Shown in pieces: positions 1 through 12,860 of a stretch of DNA of 64,000 bases. The notes beneath the pieces were generated by a model. It ran no database searches. It was not told the origin of the DNA and saw only the letters and a program-made list of their open reading frames with translations. The position numbers and the translations under genes are program-made. The stretch spans positions 1,364,001 through 1,428,000 of the forward strand of contig JACONQ010000004.1 in the NCBI GenBank assembly GCA_014281115.1. Reading direction: 5' to 3'. Every line of letters begins with the position of its first letter. Positions within the stretch are counted from its first letter, which is position 1. This stretch comes from Laburnicola sp. R22_1. Its lineage: Eukaryota; Ascomycota; Dothideomycetes; Pleosporales; Didymosphaeriaceae.

Positions 1-2
1 AT

Positions 3-1457
3 CAGCACCACCACTTCCAAAAGTATAAGGCAAGGCTAGTTGTCCGAGGCGATCAACAGAACAATGTTACCGCCCAAGAGACCTATGCCGCCACACTCGC
101 AGGAAGATCGTTTAGGATGCTGATGGCTATTGCTGCTCGGTTTAACCTAGAGCTAAAGCAGTACGACGTGACCAACGCTTTCGTACATGCATTGATTGAT
201 CGTGTTATCTACATGCGAATGCCACGCGGGTATGCACGTCCAGGCACGATACTTCAGCTTCAAAAGGCGCTGTATGGCCTGCGGATCTCACCCTTACTAT
301 GGCAAAGGGACTTCACCACCTACCTCACAGAGCTTGGTTTCTCTGTAGTTCCACACGAACCATGTTGCATGGTACGAAAAGGGGTGTTTATCTTCTTCTA
401 CGTTGATGATATCATTCTTGCGTATCACCCACGAAACCGTACACTAGCAGACCAGGTCGTGAAGGATCTCCAGAAGAAATACAGCCTAACAGGAGGAGGG
501 GATTTGAGATGGTTCCTTGGAATAGAGGTGATGAGAGACCGAACCCAGCAGAAGATATGGCTATCGCAAGCCGCGTATATCGACAAAATCGTCCAACTCG
601 CAACTGATCATGACCTTCGCCACGATACCCCAATGGCTCGAATAGAGCTTACTGGCCGCACAGACCTCGCAACACATGGAGAGATCAACCTGTACCAACG
701 CAAAATTGGCTCCCTACTCTTTGTAGCGGTGAATACACGCCCTAACGTTGCATTCGCTGTCTCGCGACTCGCCCGCTTCCTTACCAATCCAAGCCCAACA
801 CATCAACAAGCGACTAACTGCGTCCTCTTGTACCTACACTCTACACGAACATACGCCCTAGAGTTTAGAGGAGACAATAGTCTTATTGTAGCTAGCGACG
901 CATCATTTGTAGACAACACAATGGATAGGAAGAGTTCCCAAGGGTACGCAATTAAACTATTTGGCGGCCTTATCGCCTGGCGAGCCAACAAGCAGGACAC
1001 GGTTACCACTTCGACAACTAAGGCAGAGCTCCTAGCACTATCCCAAGTAGCTAAGGAAGCTATGTTTACACAGATGCTGCTTAACGAACTTCAAGTAACA
1101 CTAGAAGACCTAGTGATTACTATTCAGTGCGACAACAAGCAGACGATTCGGCTAATCAACGAGGAGATCTCTCAGCTGACAACCAAGCTCCAACATGTGG
1201 ATATCCACAATCACTGGCTACAACAGGAGGCAAAGAGGAAGTTAATTAGAGTGACATATGTCCCCTCGAGCGATATAATCGCCAATAGATTCACTAAGAC
1301 CCTTCCTGTTAGGACCTGGCCCCAGTTCCTAAGCCAAGTAGGACTGGCAAACGTGAAGGACCGCATGATCGTAGAGCAAGGAGAGATAGATGCGATAACA
1401 CGAAAGATTAAAGCTTTAGGGAGAATAGTAGATGCTAAGACATCCCAGATCACCTAA
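3..1457 (+). CDS. Copia pol polyprotein, RT and RNase H portion (5' truncated by window)
   Basis: C-terminal part of a Copia Gag-Pol polyprotein, which makes cDNA from element RNA in virus-like particles. The frame is already open at base 3 and reads KYKARLVVRGDQQ, a typical Copia RT motif, upstream of the first Met at 117. The YVDDI active-site box lies near residue 95 counted from that Met, followed by the RT connection (FLGIEV). The RNase H part carries DASFVDN, TTKAELLALSQVAKE and CDNKQTIRL. It ends at TAA 1455-1457, about 50 bp before the LTR, as expected. No internal stop is present, so this portion could be functional. Whether the off-window part is intact is unknown. Confidence 0.88.
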   Translation, partial: QHHHFQKYKARLVVRGDQQNNVTAQETYAATLAGRSFRMLMAIAARFNLELKQYDVTNAFVHALIDRVIYMRMPRGYARPGTILQLQKALYGLRISPLLWQRDFTTYLTELGFSVVPHEPCCMVRKGVFIFFYVDDIILAYHPRNRTLADQVVKDLQKKYSLTGGGDLRWFLGIEVMRDRTQQKIWLSQAAYIDKIVQLATDHDLRHDTPMARIELTGRTDLATHGEINLYQRKIGSLLFVAVNTRPNVAFAVSRLARFLTNPSPTHQQATNCVLLYLHSTRTYALEFRGDNSLIVASDASFVDNTMDRKSSQGYAIKLFGGLIAWRANKQDTVTTSTTKAELLALSQVAKEAMFTQMLLNELQVTLEDLVITIQCDNKQTIRLINEEISQLTTKLQHVDIHNHWLQQEAKRKLIRVTYVPSSDIIANRFTKTLPVRTWPQFLSQVGLANVKDRMIVEQGEIDAITRKIKALGRIVDAKTSQIT

Positions 1458-1505
1458 GAATGAATGGTGAACAGCTCAAGGCGAGGTCGCCGAGCTGAGG
1501 GGGTG

Positions 1506-1732
1506 TGTCAGATTGGATAGGTGATCCGAACAACTATCGTGGGTGGCAGGAGAGAGATGAAACAGCCCCTACCCAAATAGGGATAGTATGGAGGATTAGC
1601 CAAGAACCAAAACAGCGCACAAGCAAACCTCGAGAGAGGAGACACACAATCAACAGAATGAGCCGATCTTAACACTTATTAAAATTAAACCACCTTTCAT
1701 CTTATTTATTAAGAATACCCTTATATCTGACA
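1506..1732 (+). repeat. Copia 3' LTR (227 bp)
   Basis: It begins TGTCAGAT and ends ATCTGACA, an 8-bp terminal inversion with the standard TG...CA ends. It follows a GAGGGGG purine tract. Confidence 0.75.
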
Positions 1733-2313
1733 ATACGAGGCGGTACACCTTCTAGTACGTCCCAAGGGAGCTGACAAACTTAATACCCCAGCGTTTTCGA
1801 CCTTCCTTTTCTTAACGCTAATTAAGTAGTCAGTTAAAGAAGGTGTATAGGGTGCGAACAGACACAGTTGTATAGGAGCAGAGGTCTGTTCTTCCTAGAT
1901 AGGTTTAGCATCTATCTTATATTACCATTATATTTCTTAGTCTAAAGAGTTAGAGTATATAACTTACTACTTCTATTAGTCTTTAATATAATCTAGTAGA
2001 TGGGTACTACTCTCCTTATAGTTCTTCTTAGTATACTCTCTTTTATTAAACATTTCCAGTATGCTAGTGTAGTGCTAAGGCGGATGATTCTGATTAGTAA
2101 AGAGCCATGCTTAGTCCTCTACCTCTTTACCTTACTTATCATTCTTATTACTGCACGTTTTATTATCTGTAAGGTCTATATCTAATATAATACTACTGTT
2201 AGCATTAGACTTAGTATATTCGCTTTTATTAGAGAAATTGTTAATGGGTAGATAGCGTTGCAGATTGCGTTAGTGCGGGGGGTATGAGGGGTGCATAGGT
2301 GTATTAGATAATA
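1733..2313. other. AT-rich intergenic stretch
   Basis: No gene is recognised. The sequence is AT-rich with short low-complexity frames only. The last two bases, TA at 2312-2313, are the target copy of the next transposon. Confidence 0.5.
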
Positions 2314-4255
2314 AGTCGGGTGGGGTAGTTTCCGACACCGGGTAGTTTCCGACACCGGGTAGTTTCCGACACCTCGCAAAATTTCGCCGCTGTCACCACT
2401 TAGGTTGCGAATATGCTCACAACTTTATTAAATAGATTTGTAAAAATATAAAAAAATCGTATTTAAAGTATTTAATTGCTTTTTTTATCTATGCTTAAAT
2501 TACAATTAAGATATTATTGTGTTTATTATTGTTCTCGCGCTAAACGTTAAACTAATAGCTGCTCCGCTTCCTTTTTAGAGCTACTTTCCTTCTCTATAAT
2601 AATAACCTTCTGCGATGCATTTCTTACTTTGCGAACACATTAAGAGGGCACCTAATTAGCCTATAAGAGAACTTCTGCAAGACTTGCGAAGCGTTCGTTT
2701 GAATTAATTGCGACTTTGCGGCGTTTTAGCAGATTTGCTTAATTAACCTACTCGCGTAAGGAAGTAATCTTATAATTTTTTATGGTGACCTCTATTAAGG
2801 TATAGTTAAATGCCTTAGTAGTAAGCTAAACATATTATTGTGTAGTTAGTAAGAAGCTCTTTTTAGAAAATAGCTTTACAACATCGCTGCCACGTTTTAG
2901 CGTCCTAATATTCTTAGTAGAAGAGGGTAGTGTTGACAGCTGTTCGCGCACCACTACCTAGTAAGAACCTAAGGGCTTCCTTACATTCTTAGGGTACAGC
3001 CCTATTGCTTTCTACTCAGATCGGACACACTGCTCTTAAAGGCTAATTTTATACGCTTCTATATAAAATTCAAGAAACTTAGCCTTCCTAAGCTTTATTG
3101 CATTTATCTTAGCCCTATACTTGCTAACAAAGCGCTAATACGCTATCTTTAGGCTAGAGAAACAACTAAGATCTAAAGGCTAGAGTATATATAAAGTATA
3201 GGCAGGGATAAAGAGCAAGTGAACATTATTTATATAATATATAGTTATAAATTTGTCTAAGGTATAACTACTATAGCTGTTAACAATAAGCAACCGTATC
3301 TTAGACAAATTGTTAGGCTTAGTCTAGGGCAAGAACACCTTCTTCAGCCACTCGACAGTAATATTATTACTTATCTACCTATTTTGCGAGAAGGTAACAT
3401 GCTAGCGAGGATATTAAGTTAAAAACTCCTTCTTAAACCACTACTCCTAGATGCTCTTAGCCTTAAAGATAACTAAAGATTTAAGAATAACGCTAAGCGT
3501 AGAGATACACTCTACTATAGAGGTCTAAGTATAGGCATTTATTATCTTAACTAGTATAGCATTAAAGTTCTCTTACAAGGAGCCTATAACAAGCCTATTA
3601 ACTCCCTAGCCCTCTATAATACCGCCCTCGTCAGCGTTGTACCTGTGTCAGGGGGGAATCCAGGTCACAGTCTCGTACAGGTCGAATATTTGCCTAATAC
3701 TTTCAGGAGTGGCCGCATTTATGCGTTCTCAGCTAGTACAGCGGCCTAACTTTAACTTAATAGCTGGGCGGCGTCTTATGAATTAACTAGTCCACTCCTT
3801 CCCTAGGTTCTTATGGTCACCCTCTCGCTTAAGAACAGCTGTTGCGATGGCTTGTACTTGCGCATAGGTTAGCGCATAACTAAGGGCCTCTTAACAAAGA
3901 ATTTAGCGCTCTAGATGCTCTTCTTAAATAACTAAAAGCCGCTGTGCACTATTGTGGGCATGCAGGTAGGGTTAGGCACTATTAAAGCGGCCGCGAAGAG
4001 TGTTGCGTGGTACCCTATATTAAGTAGCAGTAGTGGCCAAAGCAACCCCAGATTTAAGGTCTGCAAGTGCGTTCTAGACATCTCCTTCTATGTAACTAGC
4101 TATTCAAAGTCAGAGAAAACGATGCAAAAGGAAAAATTGAAATTAATAAAGAATTAAGGTTATAAGAATTATTTTTCGGTTAGCGTGCATGGTGGGGGAG
4201 CGCGATTGCGGGGCTGTTGGAAACTACCCGGTGTTAGAAACTACCCCACCCGACT
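2314..4255 (-). mobile_element. Fot1/pogo-like DNA transposon, heavily RIP-degraded (1.94 kb)
   Basis: The ends are inverted repeats (AGTCGGGTGGGGTAGTTTCC at the left and its complement at the right) flanked by TA at 2312-2313 and 4256-4257. A 17-18 bp subterminal unit containing GTAGTTTCCGACACC is present three times at the left end and about twice at the right. The minus strand around 2900-3200 still reads like the conserved pogo segment after the second catalytic Asp (a remnant of TLxPLD), but it is broken by many stops. The 1942-bp length fits Fot1-type elements. There is no usable frame. Confidence 0.72.
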
Positions 4256-4257
4256 TA

Positions 4258-6769
4258 GGTAGGGTGGTTAGTTAAGTATATAAGTGAGAGAAGCGGCAGT
4301 CCTTGCTGGTGGTTCTGTGAAGGGTAAGGAAACCGCTTTAAGTACGCTGCTGATTGGGCGGCCTTGGCTTAAGTTAGTATGCTACTAGTGACAAGAATAG
4401 CGAGTGGTGTTAAGAGCTGTGCCCCACCCTTGTGTTCCTGGCAGTAGGGGTGCCGCAACCCGCCGCTTAGGCAAGAGCCCGGACGAGAGTGCCATGGCGA
4501 TGGCAATAAGGTATCTGTGCGAGGGAAAGGAGAGCGCGTGGTGTTTTAAAACATAGGATGTAATGTAATCTAGGCGCTGTTAAATTGTAAAAGCGTGCCA
4601 AGAGCTCTACTGCTAAGCTTCTTTAAAGTTAGGGTAGTAGCGCAACTACGCTAGCTAAAGTGGGTAATCCGAAGAGCACGTGCGCCCGAGCTGTCTGGCG
4701 TATAAGTAGGGAGGTTTAGTGGCAAGTCAGCGTTAGAAAATAGCAGCACCGGCACCCTAAATCGGCAGCCAAAATACCGTCAGATTGTTTAAGGTAGTAA
4801 TTAACTTAACTATTTTATTACTCTCCTATAGTAAATCTTTTCTTGCAACCGGCGAGCTATATACTACCCTCTTAGAATCTTACTACTACTACCTATCTCC
4901 TCTATACTCCTACTACCACTACTACCCTTACTTTTTATTATTCTTATGCGCCTATATAATCTTAACTACTACTAGAAGCTTTTTTTACTATAGCTATGCG
5001 CGCGCGCTCTGGCAATATATAAGAAATATTTACTTCTTCTCTAATAGACGCCTACTACTATATCTTAGCCTATTTTCTAGTCTTACTAGCAACGCAATAG
5101 TAAGGTGCTATTATTTTCTTATAAAAGTTGCTGCATCTCTTTTTAGGTCTTTATATAAAAAAATAACCTAGCACTTAAGAATTTAGAGTTGCGTAAAAAT
5201 TATATATAGCCTAAATAAATTATTAGATATAACCTTTAGAATAGTGTAATTATAATTAATTTAGTTCTCTAGTAGCCTTGCCTCTTAAACATTATCTTAT
5301 AGTAGATAGACTAGATAGCTAATATTACCTAGCTAGTTGTTTATGCTAGTTTTAAATTCTCTAGTAGTTATCTAACTATAGGTATTAGATAATATAATCT
5401 TAGAACGCTAGAAAGGTGTTACATTACTGCATATAATAAAGAGTTAGATTTAAAAGACTTAGTATTATATAAGTTAAAGATAAAGATTTAGTATACTACG
5501 TATTACTAATATTATAAAAGGCAGACTTTATACGCTATATATATAGTAAACTATAGTTATACTATAGCTGCTAGATCGCGAGCGTAATAACTAAACTATA
5601 GTTAAGCGTCCTATTACCTACACTGCTTCTGCGGTTACGACTCTATAGTCTACTATAGCTCTCTAATAGTTTACTAGTTAAGAAATAATATATAACTTAG
5701 TTATACTAGATAGTAGACTATCTATTAACTACTATTAATAATACTACTATGCAAAATATTAATAATAAAATTATTATTATTTTGTGTATATTTTATTACT
5801 ACTACTATATACTAGGTGCTAGGTTTTAGTACCTTCTATTTTACTTCTCTTTGTGTATAGTGCGGATTCGACCTTAGTTAGAATCTTAACACAACAAAGA
5901 TCTTTAATAAAAACTAGTAAAATAAAGAGTTTTTTATTAATTACTAACTAATTATATAATAAAAATAGTATTTTTAAATTAAATAATTAAAGACTAGTAT
6001 TTTCTCAATAAATCTATTAAAAAATTAAAATTATAGCTTTACTAGTAAACAAGTTATAAAGCTTTAAAAACATTACTTATTTAGGCTATTTGTGCATATC
6101 TATATAAGTCTATATATATTTATATATCTCTAAGCATTTTTGTGCTAGTAAATTGCTTGTGCAAAAATGCGCACAATTCGCATAGTTAAGCAGAAAAACT
6201 TTCCTAATGTAGTATTTTACTAGTAAATACTACTTACTAGGGCACCTTTAGTGCCCTTATTATATATAGATAAGAATATATGCTGCGTAGCAGATTAATG
6301 CATGCCATATAGTCTTAGCAGATTCTACTGGTAAGATGTTGCCTAGACGTCGCCTTCAATAGATCGACGTTAACTTACCCCTAGCTGATCCTTGAAATCT
6401 CTTGTCGTCGTTGCTGTCCTATTTCGCACTGCCCCGCGGTCTATTACGTACTCGGCTTTTCTGGAGTCGAAAGGTTATGGTTCCTTGCCGGATTTCCAAG
6501 ATTGAACATCGTATGGGAGTTTAGCGCGTTGAATCGGGTCCCCCAGCCACCTGTTGACTACGGTAGTTTGAACAGCGCTCTGCCTGCTTGAGTAATCACT
6601 GGGGGCGATCTTTGCGGTGTTGGCACATCTTTGATCAGTTTACCATACCCTGAGCGCGTGGCTACTACAAGATAGGAGAATAGTCAGTCTGTAATCATGG
6701 AAATCATCACTGAGGGAGCAACGAATGCAAGATGTTATGGCAGGCTCGACTTACCCACACAGGGTAAGT
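4258..6769. other. AT-rich, RIP-like gene desert
   Basis: No gene is supported. Roughly 4260-4780 and 6300-6770 are GC-balanced islands in an otherwise very AT-rich stretch and could be relics of unique sequence or old elements. A 128-codon frame at 4785-5171 is Tyr/Leu low complexity and looks accidental. TA-rich microsatellite-like tracts fill 5200-6290. Confidence 0.5.
5890..6200 (-). repeat. Dispersed repeat, inverted relative to the copy at 56500-56649 / 62757-62860
   Basis: The reverse complement of 5890-6000 matches 62757-62860, and that of 6115-6200 matches 56500-56620, including the stretch around GCGCATTTTTGCACAAGCAA. The right-hand copy is split by element I, so this copy approximates a site without the insertion, apart from about 100 bp of extra sequence between the two matching parts. 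Confidence 0.65.
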
Positions 6770-6774
6770 CCATA

Positions 6775-6926
6775 TGTTAGTGTGGAGTACGATATCACAT
6801 GATACCACCAACCTGATGTAGACTAGTTGCTGATCACGATTCTGCTACTTAAGCAGTTTCTCTGTTCAGCTTGTTACAATCAACTTAGTCTCTTATTCCT
6901 AATTACTACCCTACTTATCCCTTATA
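6775..6926 (+). repeat. Copia 5' LTR
   Basis: 152 bp beginning TGTTAGTGTGGAG. It differs from the 3' LTR at 5 positions, all transitions. The canonical CA end has become TA here. Confidence 0.92.
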
Positions 6927-7002
6927 GTTATGAGCCCAGCCTACGCTTAATTTAACTACAGTTTACACTCTACCTACTTACTACACACACGCTTTCTACA
7001 AT

Positions 7003-10000
7003 GGAGATTAACTTAACAAGCTCTAGTTTGCCACAATAAGCAACAAAGAGGACAAGCTAATTATTAAGGAGACAATTATTCTTAACAAGCCGAGCGATTG
7101 GTTAAAGTGGATCTTTCTGCGAAAGAGGACTGCTAAGGCATATAAGATCTGGGACTATTGTAACCTAGATTTAACAGTAGATACTGTTAAGAAAATCTAT
7201 AATAAGAAACCTAAGGAGCGACTACTACGCTTATTTAAAAAGGACAACACACCTAATAAAGCTTTAAGCATTATCTAGGGCAATAATAATATTAAACTAG
7301 ACAAACTTATAAAATCTAAACAAGAGGATTACACCTTTTAGCATAGGTTCTACGCAACAAAGCTAGCAGCCTAGCAGAAGAAGGAGAATGCTCTTAACAA
7401 CCTAATATAGGAGATTGCAAGGACAATCGCTAGCAGGCATATCCTAATTATTAAGGATGCTAAAACACCCTACAAACAACTTATACAACTTAAGAAGATA
7501 TTCTGTATATTAGTAGCAGAACGCAAGTATAAGTTGCTTAAGCAGTACAACAAGATTAAGAAGGTTCCACAATAACAGAAGATAGATGCTTAGTATAAGA
7601 GCTACATTACTATCCTTCGCGACATAATTAAACTGAAACTACCTAAAGTCTAGGACTATTAGGCACAGCAGGACTTTCTTTAAGCAATTAGGGGAATTAA
7701 TAAGTCCTTTATCACGCACGAAATTCAGGAGATTACGCGAGCTAAGATAAACAGAACCCTATATATGGATCCTGTTGCACTAGTGGAGAACTATTAACAG
7801 TTCCGACGCACCTTAAACCCTATAGCGTTAGCACTTAGAATATACGCCGTTTTAGGACGCCCTAGTCTAAACACTAACAGCAACACCCAGAAACGTACAG
7901 TCACGTGCATCTGCGGGAAATAGCACTTGTTTAAGCAGTGCTCCTATATAGTGCCTTCTCTCCAACCCGCTGGATGGAGGCCCGACCTAGTTGTTTCAGC
8001 CGAGTTTAACAGAGTTAGGAAACTAGGCAAAGGCAACCCTTTAAGCGCAGCTCTATGTAGAGCTAAGAAGAAAGCTAGTGAAAAGGCAGCTACTGCTAAT
8101 AAGAATAATTTCTTAATAGATACTAGTCACTCTCTATTAAATGCTTAAAACTTAATAGGAGCAGTTATACACTAGTAAGGCAGCTAGAACGCAGCTTAGG
8201 TTATTACTTTACTTAGTATAGCTACTATTTAATAGCCTCTACTACTATTAATTAATAAGTGAATACTAGATCCTGGCTCCAATCTATATATTACAAATCA
8301 CTAACCAAAGACTTAGGAGAAGATCTAAGACGGACACCTAGATAATGTCCTACTAGCCGGCACACAAGCCCTGCAGATACATAAGTAGGGAAATGTTAAG
8401 CTGTTTATTAATACTCTAACTAGCGAATGTTAAGTAACTATAATATAGGTAGCACTTATCCCCATATTCTTTATATTAGTAGTGTCACTCTCACGCTGTT
8501 AAGCAGTTGGTATTAAGTTCGACTTGGGACGTAGCTATTTCTACCTAAGAAGCGCTCTAATAGACATATTCTGCACACTTAATAAGCAGGGTGGATATTA
8601 GGTTATAGACTCTAACAAGGCAACACGTCCAAACATATTAGAGTTGTATACATTTGCAATTTAATTAAAGTTAGCTAAGCTAAGCTATATAGAGCGTAAG
8701 CCTCTATAAGTTACCCCTACAGAAGCTTATTAGATGCTAGCTTATGTAGGACAACACGCGGTTAAACACCTAGAGCAGGCAGTGAATAGTATTAAGCTTA
8801 TTACTGGCCCCCAAGCTCTATAATAGAGGGAATATGAAAAGTGCATTAACTTAAAGCTTTCTAAAATTATTAGTTAACACCCTTAACACGAGCCTGCGAC
8901 ACGCCCCTTTGAACGTATTAGCATTAACCTTATATAACTTAGGAAGACAGGTAAAGCTTGCTATAATGGGGACAAGTGACTCTTACACGCTATGTGTTAA
9001 TATAGCAGATACTATTTAGAGAAGACTCTTTGTAATAAGAAGGAGACTCTAACGCGCTTAGTTTAATAGATACTAGCACTTATACAGACCTAGTTTGACG
9101 CGATTGTTGTATACGTTCGCTATAACAACAAAAAGGGTTATGCTAATCTCTAGGAGGTCTTTTAAGACCTGGGTATTACAGCTAAGCGACGTGCTGTTAG
9201 TGTAGAAGAGATGACTAGCCTTCCTAAGAAGGCTAGTAACCTTATTATTACTGCGGCAAGAGCTTTGCGGATTAAAGCAAATTTGCCTAAGGAACTGGCT
9301 AATAAGTTATGCCTAACAGCTATTTACATCCTTAATTAATTACCAATAGAGGTTCTTAACTAGAAGACGCCCTACAAACATATACGCAAGGTGAAGCTGT
9401 CTCTTGCACACATAGACGTTATTAGTGCTAAAGCCCTATTCCGTAATACTAAGGTGGCCAAAGGTAACAAGCTCGAGTTAAGGTCAATTACTAGATGGCT
9501 AGTTGGATACGAAGGAACGAATATCTTCTGTGTATGGGTTCCTGGGGCTGATAGTGTTGTTCGAACACGTGATGTTGTCTTCGTACGAGACCAACGCTAC
9601 TCGGCTCTACAACTTAAGCCTATGATAGAGGAGATACAACGCGTAGTTAGAGTCCTTAATATCGATTTATTAGACAAGGAGGAAGATCCTATTATTAAGC
9701 AGATCTATTGTAATATAACACATCGTTAACATACAGTTAAGGATAATGTTAAGAATTAAGAAGAAGAGGCTACTAGGCCAGATAATGCCAAAGAGCAGAT
9801 TTAATAGGAGGCCTATAAAGGATTACTCACACCCTAAGAGACACCAGTACCTAGCACTTATAATTATTCTTAACTAAAAGGCTAAAGAGAGATTGCTTCT
9901 AGAGATACTGCGCCAAACCGCTATTAGAATAACGCTCTAAGACAGACAAACCCTAATATTACTGCAGACAATATCGTTCTAGGGTCCTATCGTTAGGGAG

Positions 10001-10853
10001 GCAATAGAGGAGATAATACGCCTAGGGACCACTTTAGTACGCACGCGTCTCTGTACTGGCAAATGTTTGCTACAACAAGCGTGCAACTGCCCCCAAATAA
10101 AGAGTTAAAGGTTCACTATAATCAACTGCCGCCGCCACCAAAGAACTGGGCTGAGGTCAAATCCCGCCCTAATGCTAATAAGTGGTTTGCTGCTGCGGAC
10201 AAGGAGATTAAGGAGCAGCTTTACAAAGGTGTATTTAAGAAGGTAAAAGATAACGTGAAGGAGCACCTAGATGCTAAGACCCTGCCGCTAATGTGGGTTT
10301 TCACGTACAAGTTCGATGCTAATAGCTACTTGACTAGCTACAAAGCTCAACTAGTCGTGAGAGGAGATTTGCAGACAACTTGGGATGATACCTACGCAGC
10401 TACCCTCGCGGCTCAAACGCTCCACTTCCTTATCGCTATTATGTGCGCCTTTAGACTCCTTGCCTACTAGTACAACATCAAGAATGCTTTCCTCAACGCG
10501 TACCTAGCCCAACTCTGTTACGTCTAGACTCTAGATGGGTTCCAAGACAGACTAGGCAATAAAATGCAACTACGCCGAGCACTATATAGGCTTAAGGATT
10601 CCCTAGCGCTGTGGCACAAACACCTAAAGAAGACCCTTGTTAATATAGGCTTCACTTAAGTTAAGGGTATCCCTTGCCTATTCACTAATAGCAAGCTAAT
10701 ACTATTCTATTACGTAGATAATATCGTTGTCCTTTTCCGCAAAGGCAATCAACAATATTATTAATAGTTTCAACGCGAGTTCACGAAACAATACGAGACA
10801 CAAAGCTTAGGAGAACTAGACTGGTTCCTAGGGATACGCATTATTAGAGACTA
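7003..10853 (+). pseudogene. Copia gag-pol: Gag, protease, integrase and N-terminal RT (RIP-inactivated)
   Basis: One reading frame carries the element's polyprotein, broken by many TAG/TAA codons. A CCHC zinc knuckle (CICGK..LFKQC) lies at about 7905-7950, the protease motif LDPGSNLYITN at about 8266, and integrase around 8740-9400. The conserved Copia integrase tail (VGYEGTNIFCVWVP, RDVVFVRDQRY) is in an open piece at 9391-9729. RT starts in the open piece 10063-10470 (YKAQLVVRGDLQ) and continues through FYYVDNIVV (normally YVDD) to LDWFLGIRIIRD at the junction with element A. The ATG at 7001 is not in this frame, so the original start is uncertain. Confidence 0.85.
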
Positions 10854-10985
10854 AGCCGCCCCACCGACCTATGGCGCACCCCACCTACCGTGGGTCACCA
10901 CCTGGTGCACGGCCCCACCTCGTGCACGGCCAACACCAAATCTCCCGCACTTTCAGAATCGCTTTACACCACCAATATACACCCA

Positions 10986-12860
10986 ATGGAGGCTGCCCTA
11001 GAGTCGTTAAAATCGCTGAAGCTTGGAGAGAAGCCTAATTATACTCAGACTGCGAAAAAGTACGGTGTTGATCGAACGTTGCTGTCGAAGCGTCACCGCG
11101 GGGTTATCGGCAGCTATGCGGAGAAAGTCGATAATATGCGCCTTCTCAACTCTACACAGGAAACTGAGCTCGTACAATATATTGATAAGCTCTGTGTACG
11201 AGGGCTACCACCTACAAGGGAGATGATACGGAATTTCGCAGCAGAAATAGCAGGAAAAGAGCCAGGAAAAAACTGGGTTGATCGCTTTATTGCGCGGCAT
11301 CACATTGAGCTTGTATCTCGATGGGCATCCGGCATCGATTCCACACGCCACAGAGCTGACTCTGCCTTCAAATACGCCCTATATTTTAAGCTCCTAGACC
11401 AGAAGATAACTCAGTACGATATCGAGGCTCGCAATATCTACAATATGGATGAGAAGGGCTTCTTAATTGGTGTGCTGTCAAAAATGAAGCGCGTGTTCTC
11501 CCGCCATCGATATGATCACGGAGGCGTGAAACAAGCACTCTAGGACGGCAACAGGGAGTGGATAACTACGATAGCCTGTATTTGCGCCGACGGTAGCTAT
11601 CTCACGCCTGCGCTGATTTATCAGGCTGTTTCTAGCAAGATACAAGACTCATAGCTTCAAGATTTCGACCCTGCAGAGCACAAAACCTTCTTCGCCTCAT
11701 CGCCCAGTGGATGGACTAACAACAAGCTAGGGCTCGCATGGCTTAAACAGGTGTTTAATCGCGAAACAAAAGCAAAGGCAAGACGATCATATCGTCTACT
11801 TATCCTTGACGGCCATGGCTCACATATATTGATAGAGTTTATTAAGTTTTGCGACAACAATTGGATTCTTCTGGCCATCTATCCTCCCCACGCTACCCAC
11901 ACCTTGCAGCCGCTCGACGTCTGCCTTTTTAAGCCTCTATTAACTGCCTACTTAAACGAGCTCTCTGAGTTCATGTATAGCTGCCAGGGCATCTCCGCGA
12001 TTACAAAAAGAGACTTCTTCCGCTTGTTCTATAAGGCCTGGCATACAATGTTTAAGGAAAAGACGATCTTAACGGCTTTTCAAGTCATAGGGCTTTCGCC
12101 GTTAGACCCAGAGGCTATACTTAAGAAGTTTAAAATAGAGGAGACTAAGAGGCCCTCATCAAGCGATAGTACTACTTCCGTACTCAGCGCTTCAGATTGG
12201 AGAAAGATTGAGCGATTACTGCGCCAGGTAGTGGAGGATATCTACGATCGACGCTCCCAACAGCTAAGCCAGACGATTCACGTGATAGCTGTACAAAAAC
12301 AGCTCCTCTAGCATGAAAACGAGCGACTTAGAGGGGCCTTTGTCAATAAGAAGAAGCGCTGTCAACGTGGCAGGCCTCTATTACTTAAGGCACCGCAGGA
12401 GTATAATAGTGGAGCTATATTCTGGTCGCTATCTAAAGTCAAGGACGCCCGCGATCGCCAAGCACAAAAGGATGCCGACAAGCAGCTACTACAACAACAG
12501 AAGTCCAAGGAGATTAAGCGTAGGGAGCAGCAGAAGCAGGAGAAGGCTACCATGCTTGAAGAGAGGCAGCGCATAAGAGAGGTGGCCAAAGAAATACGCC
12601 TTCAAGAACAGCGCGAGAAGGCCGTGCAGCGCGAAGAAGCTAGGATCGCGCGCGAAGCCAAAAAGCAACTCCAACAAGATATACAATTCTCCAAAAAGGG
12701 TAATAGACGCCGTCAAAAGGCCTTTGCACCACCTCCTCAAGTCGCTGAGGAGACAGAGGATGTTGGTGTGGATATATCATCTGTAGTTAATGTGGTGCCT
12801 ACACCCGGCCCTGCCACGCGCACCCGCAAAGTACGCCTCCCACAGAGGTATCGCACGTAG
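10986..12860 (+). pseudogene. Pogo-like transposase of element A (three in-frame stops)
   Basis: A cut-and-paste transposase of 625 codons. The psq-type helix-turn-helix is at residues about 5-40 (KKYGVDRTLLSKRHR), the Tc5/CENP-B-type domain at about 55-115 (RGLPPTREMIRNFA, NWVDRFIARH), and the DDE_1 core carries its three acidic residues in NMDEKGF, LDGHGSH and LQPLDVCLF. The tail is Gln/Lys/Glu-rich and coiled, ending TRKVRLPQRYRT. The stops TAG at 11541, 11652 and 12309 sit where relatives have Gln or Trp, as RIP would produce. ATG 10986 is preferred because relatives begin at the same place relative to the TIR. Confidence 0.85.

Larger units (their letters stand above)
1..1732 (+). mobile_element. 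Ty1/Copia retrotransposon, 3' part with 3' LTR
   Basis: The 3' half of a Copia-type LTR retrotransposon; its 5' part lies outside the window. It contains the reverse transcriptase and RNase H end of pol, a purine-rich tract just before the LTR (about 1495-1503), and a 3' LTR. The pol frame has no stop from base 3 to its terminator, unlike every other retroelement here, so this is the youngest or least RIP-mutated one. ATACG at 1733-1737 is the expected position of a 5-bp target duplication, but its partner is off the window. Confidence 0.88.

Noticed and set aside
4785..5171. 128-codon open frame in the AT-rich region
   Set aside because: Tyr/Leu/Ser low complexity made from TAC/TAT/CTT runs; no motif; fits chance in RIP-affected DNA.
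10890..10985. N-terminal extension of the element A transposase into the TIR
   Set aside because: The frame is open by chance through the TIR; relatives start at the position of ATG 10986.
12362..12740. Minus-strand Leu/Cys-rich frames within element A
   Set aside because: Mirror images of the Gln/Lys-rich coiled tail of the transposase on the plus strand.
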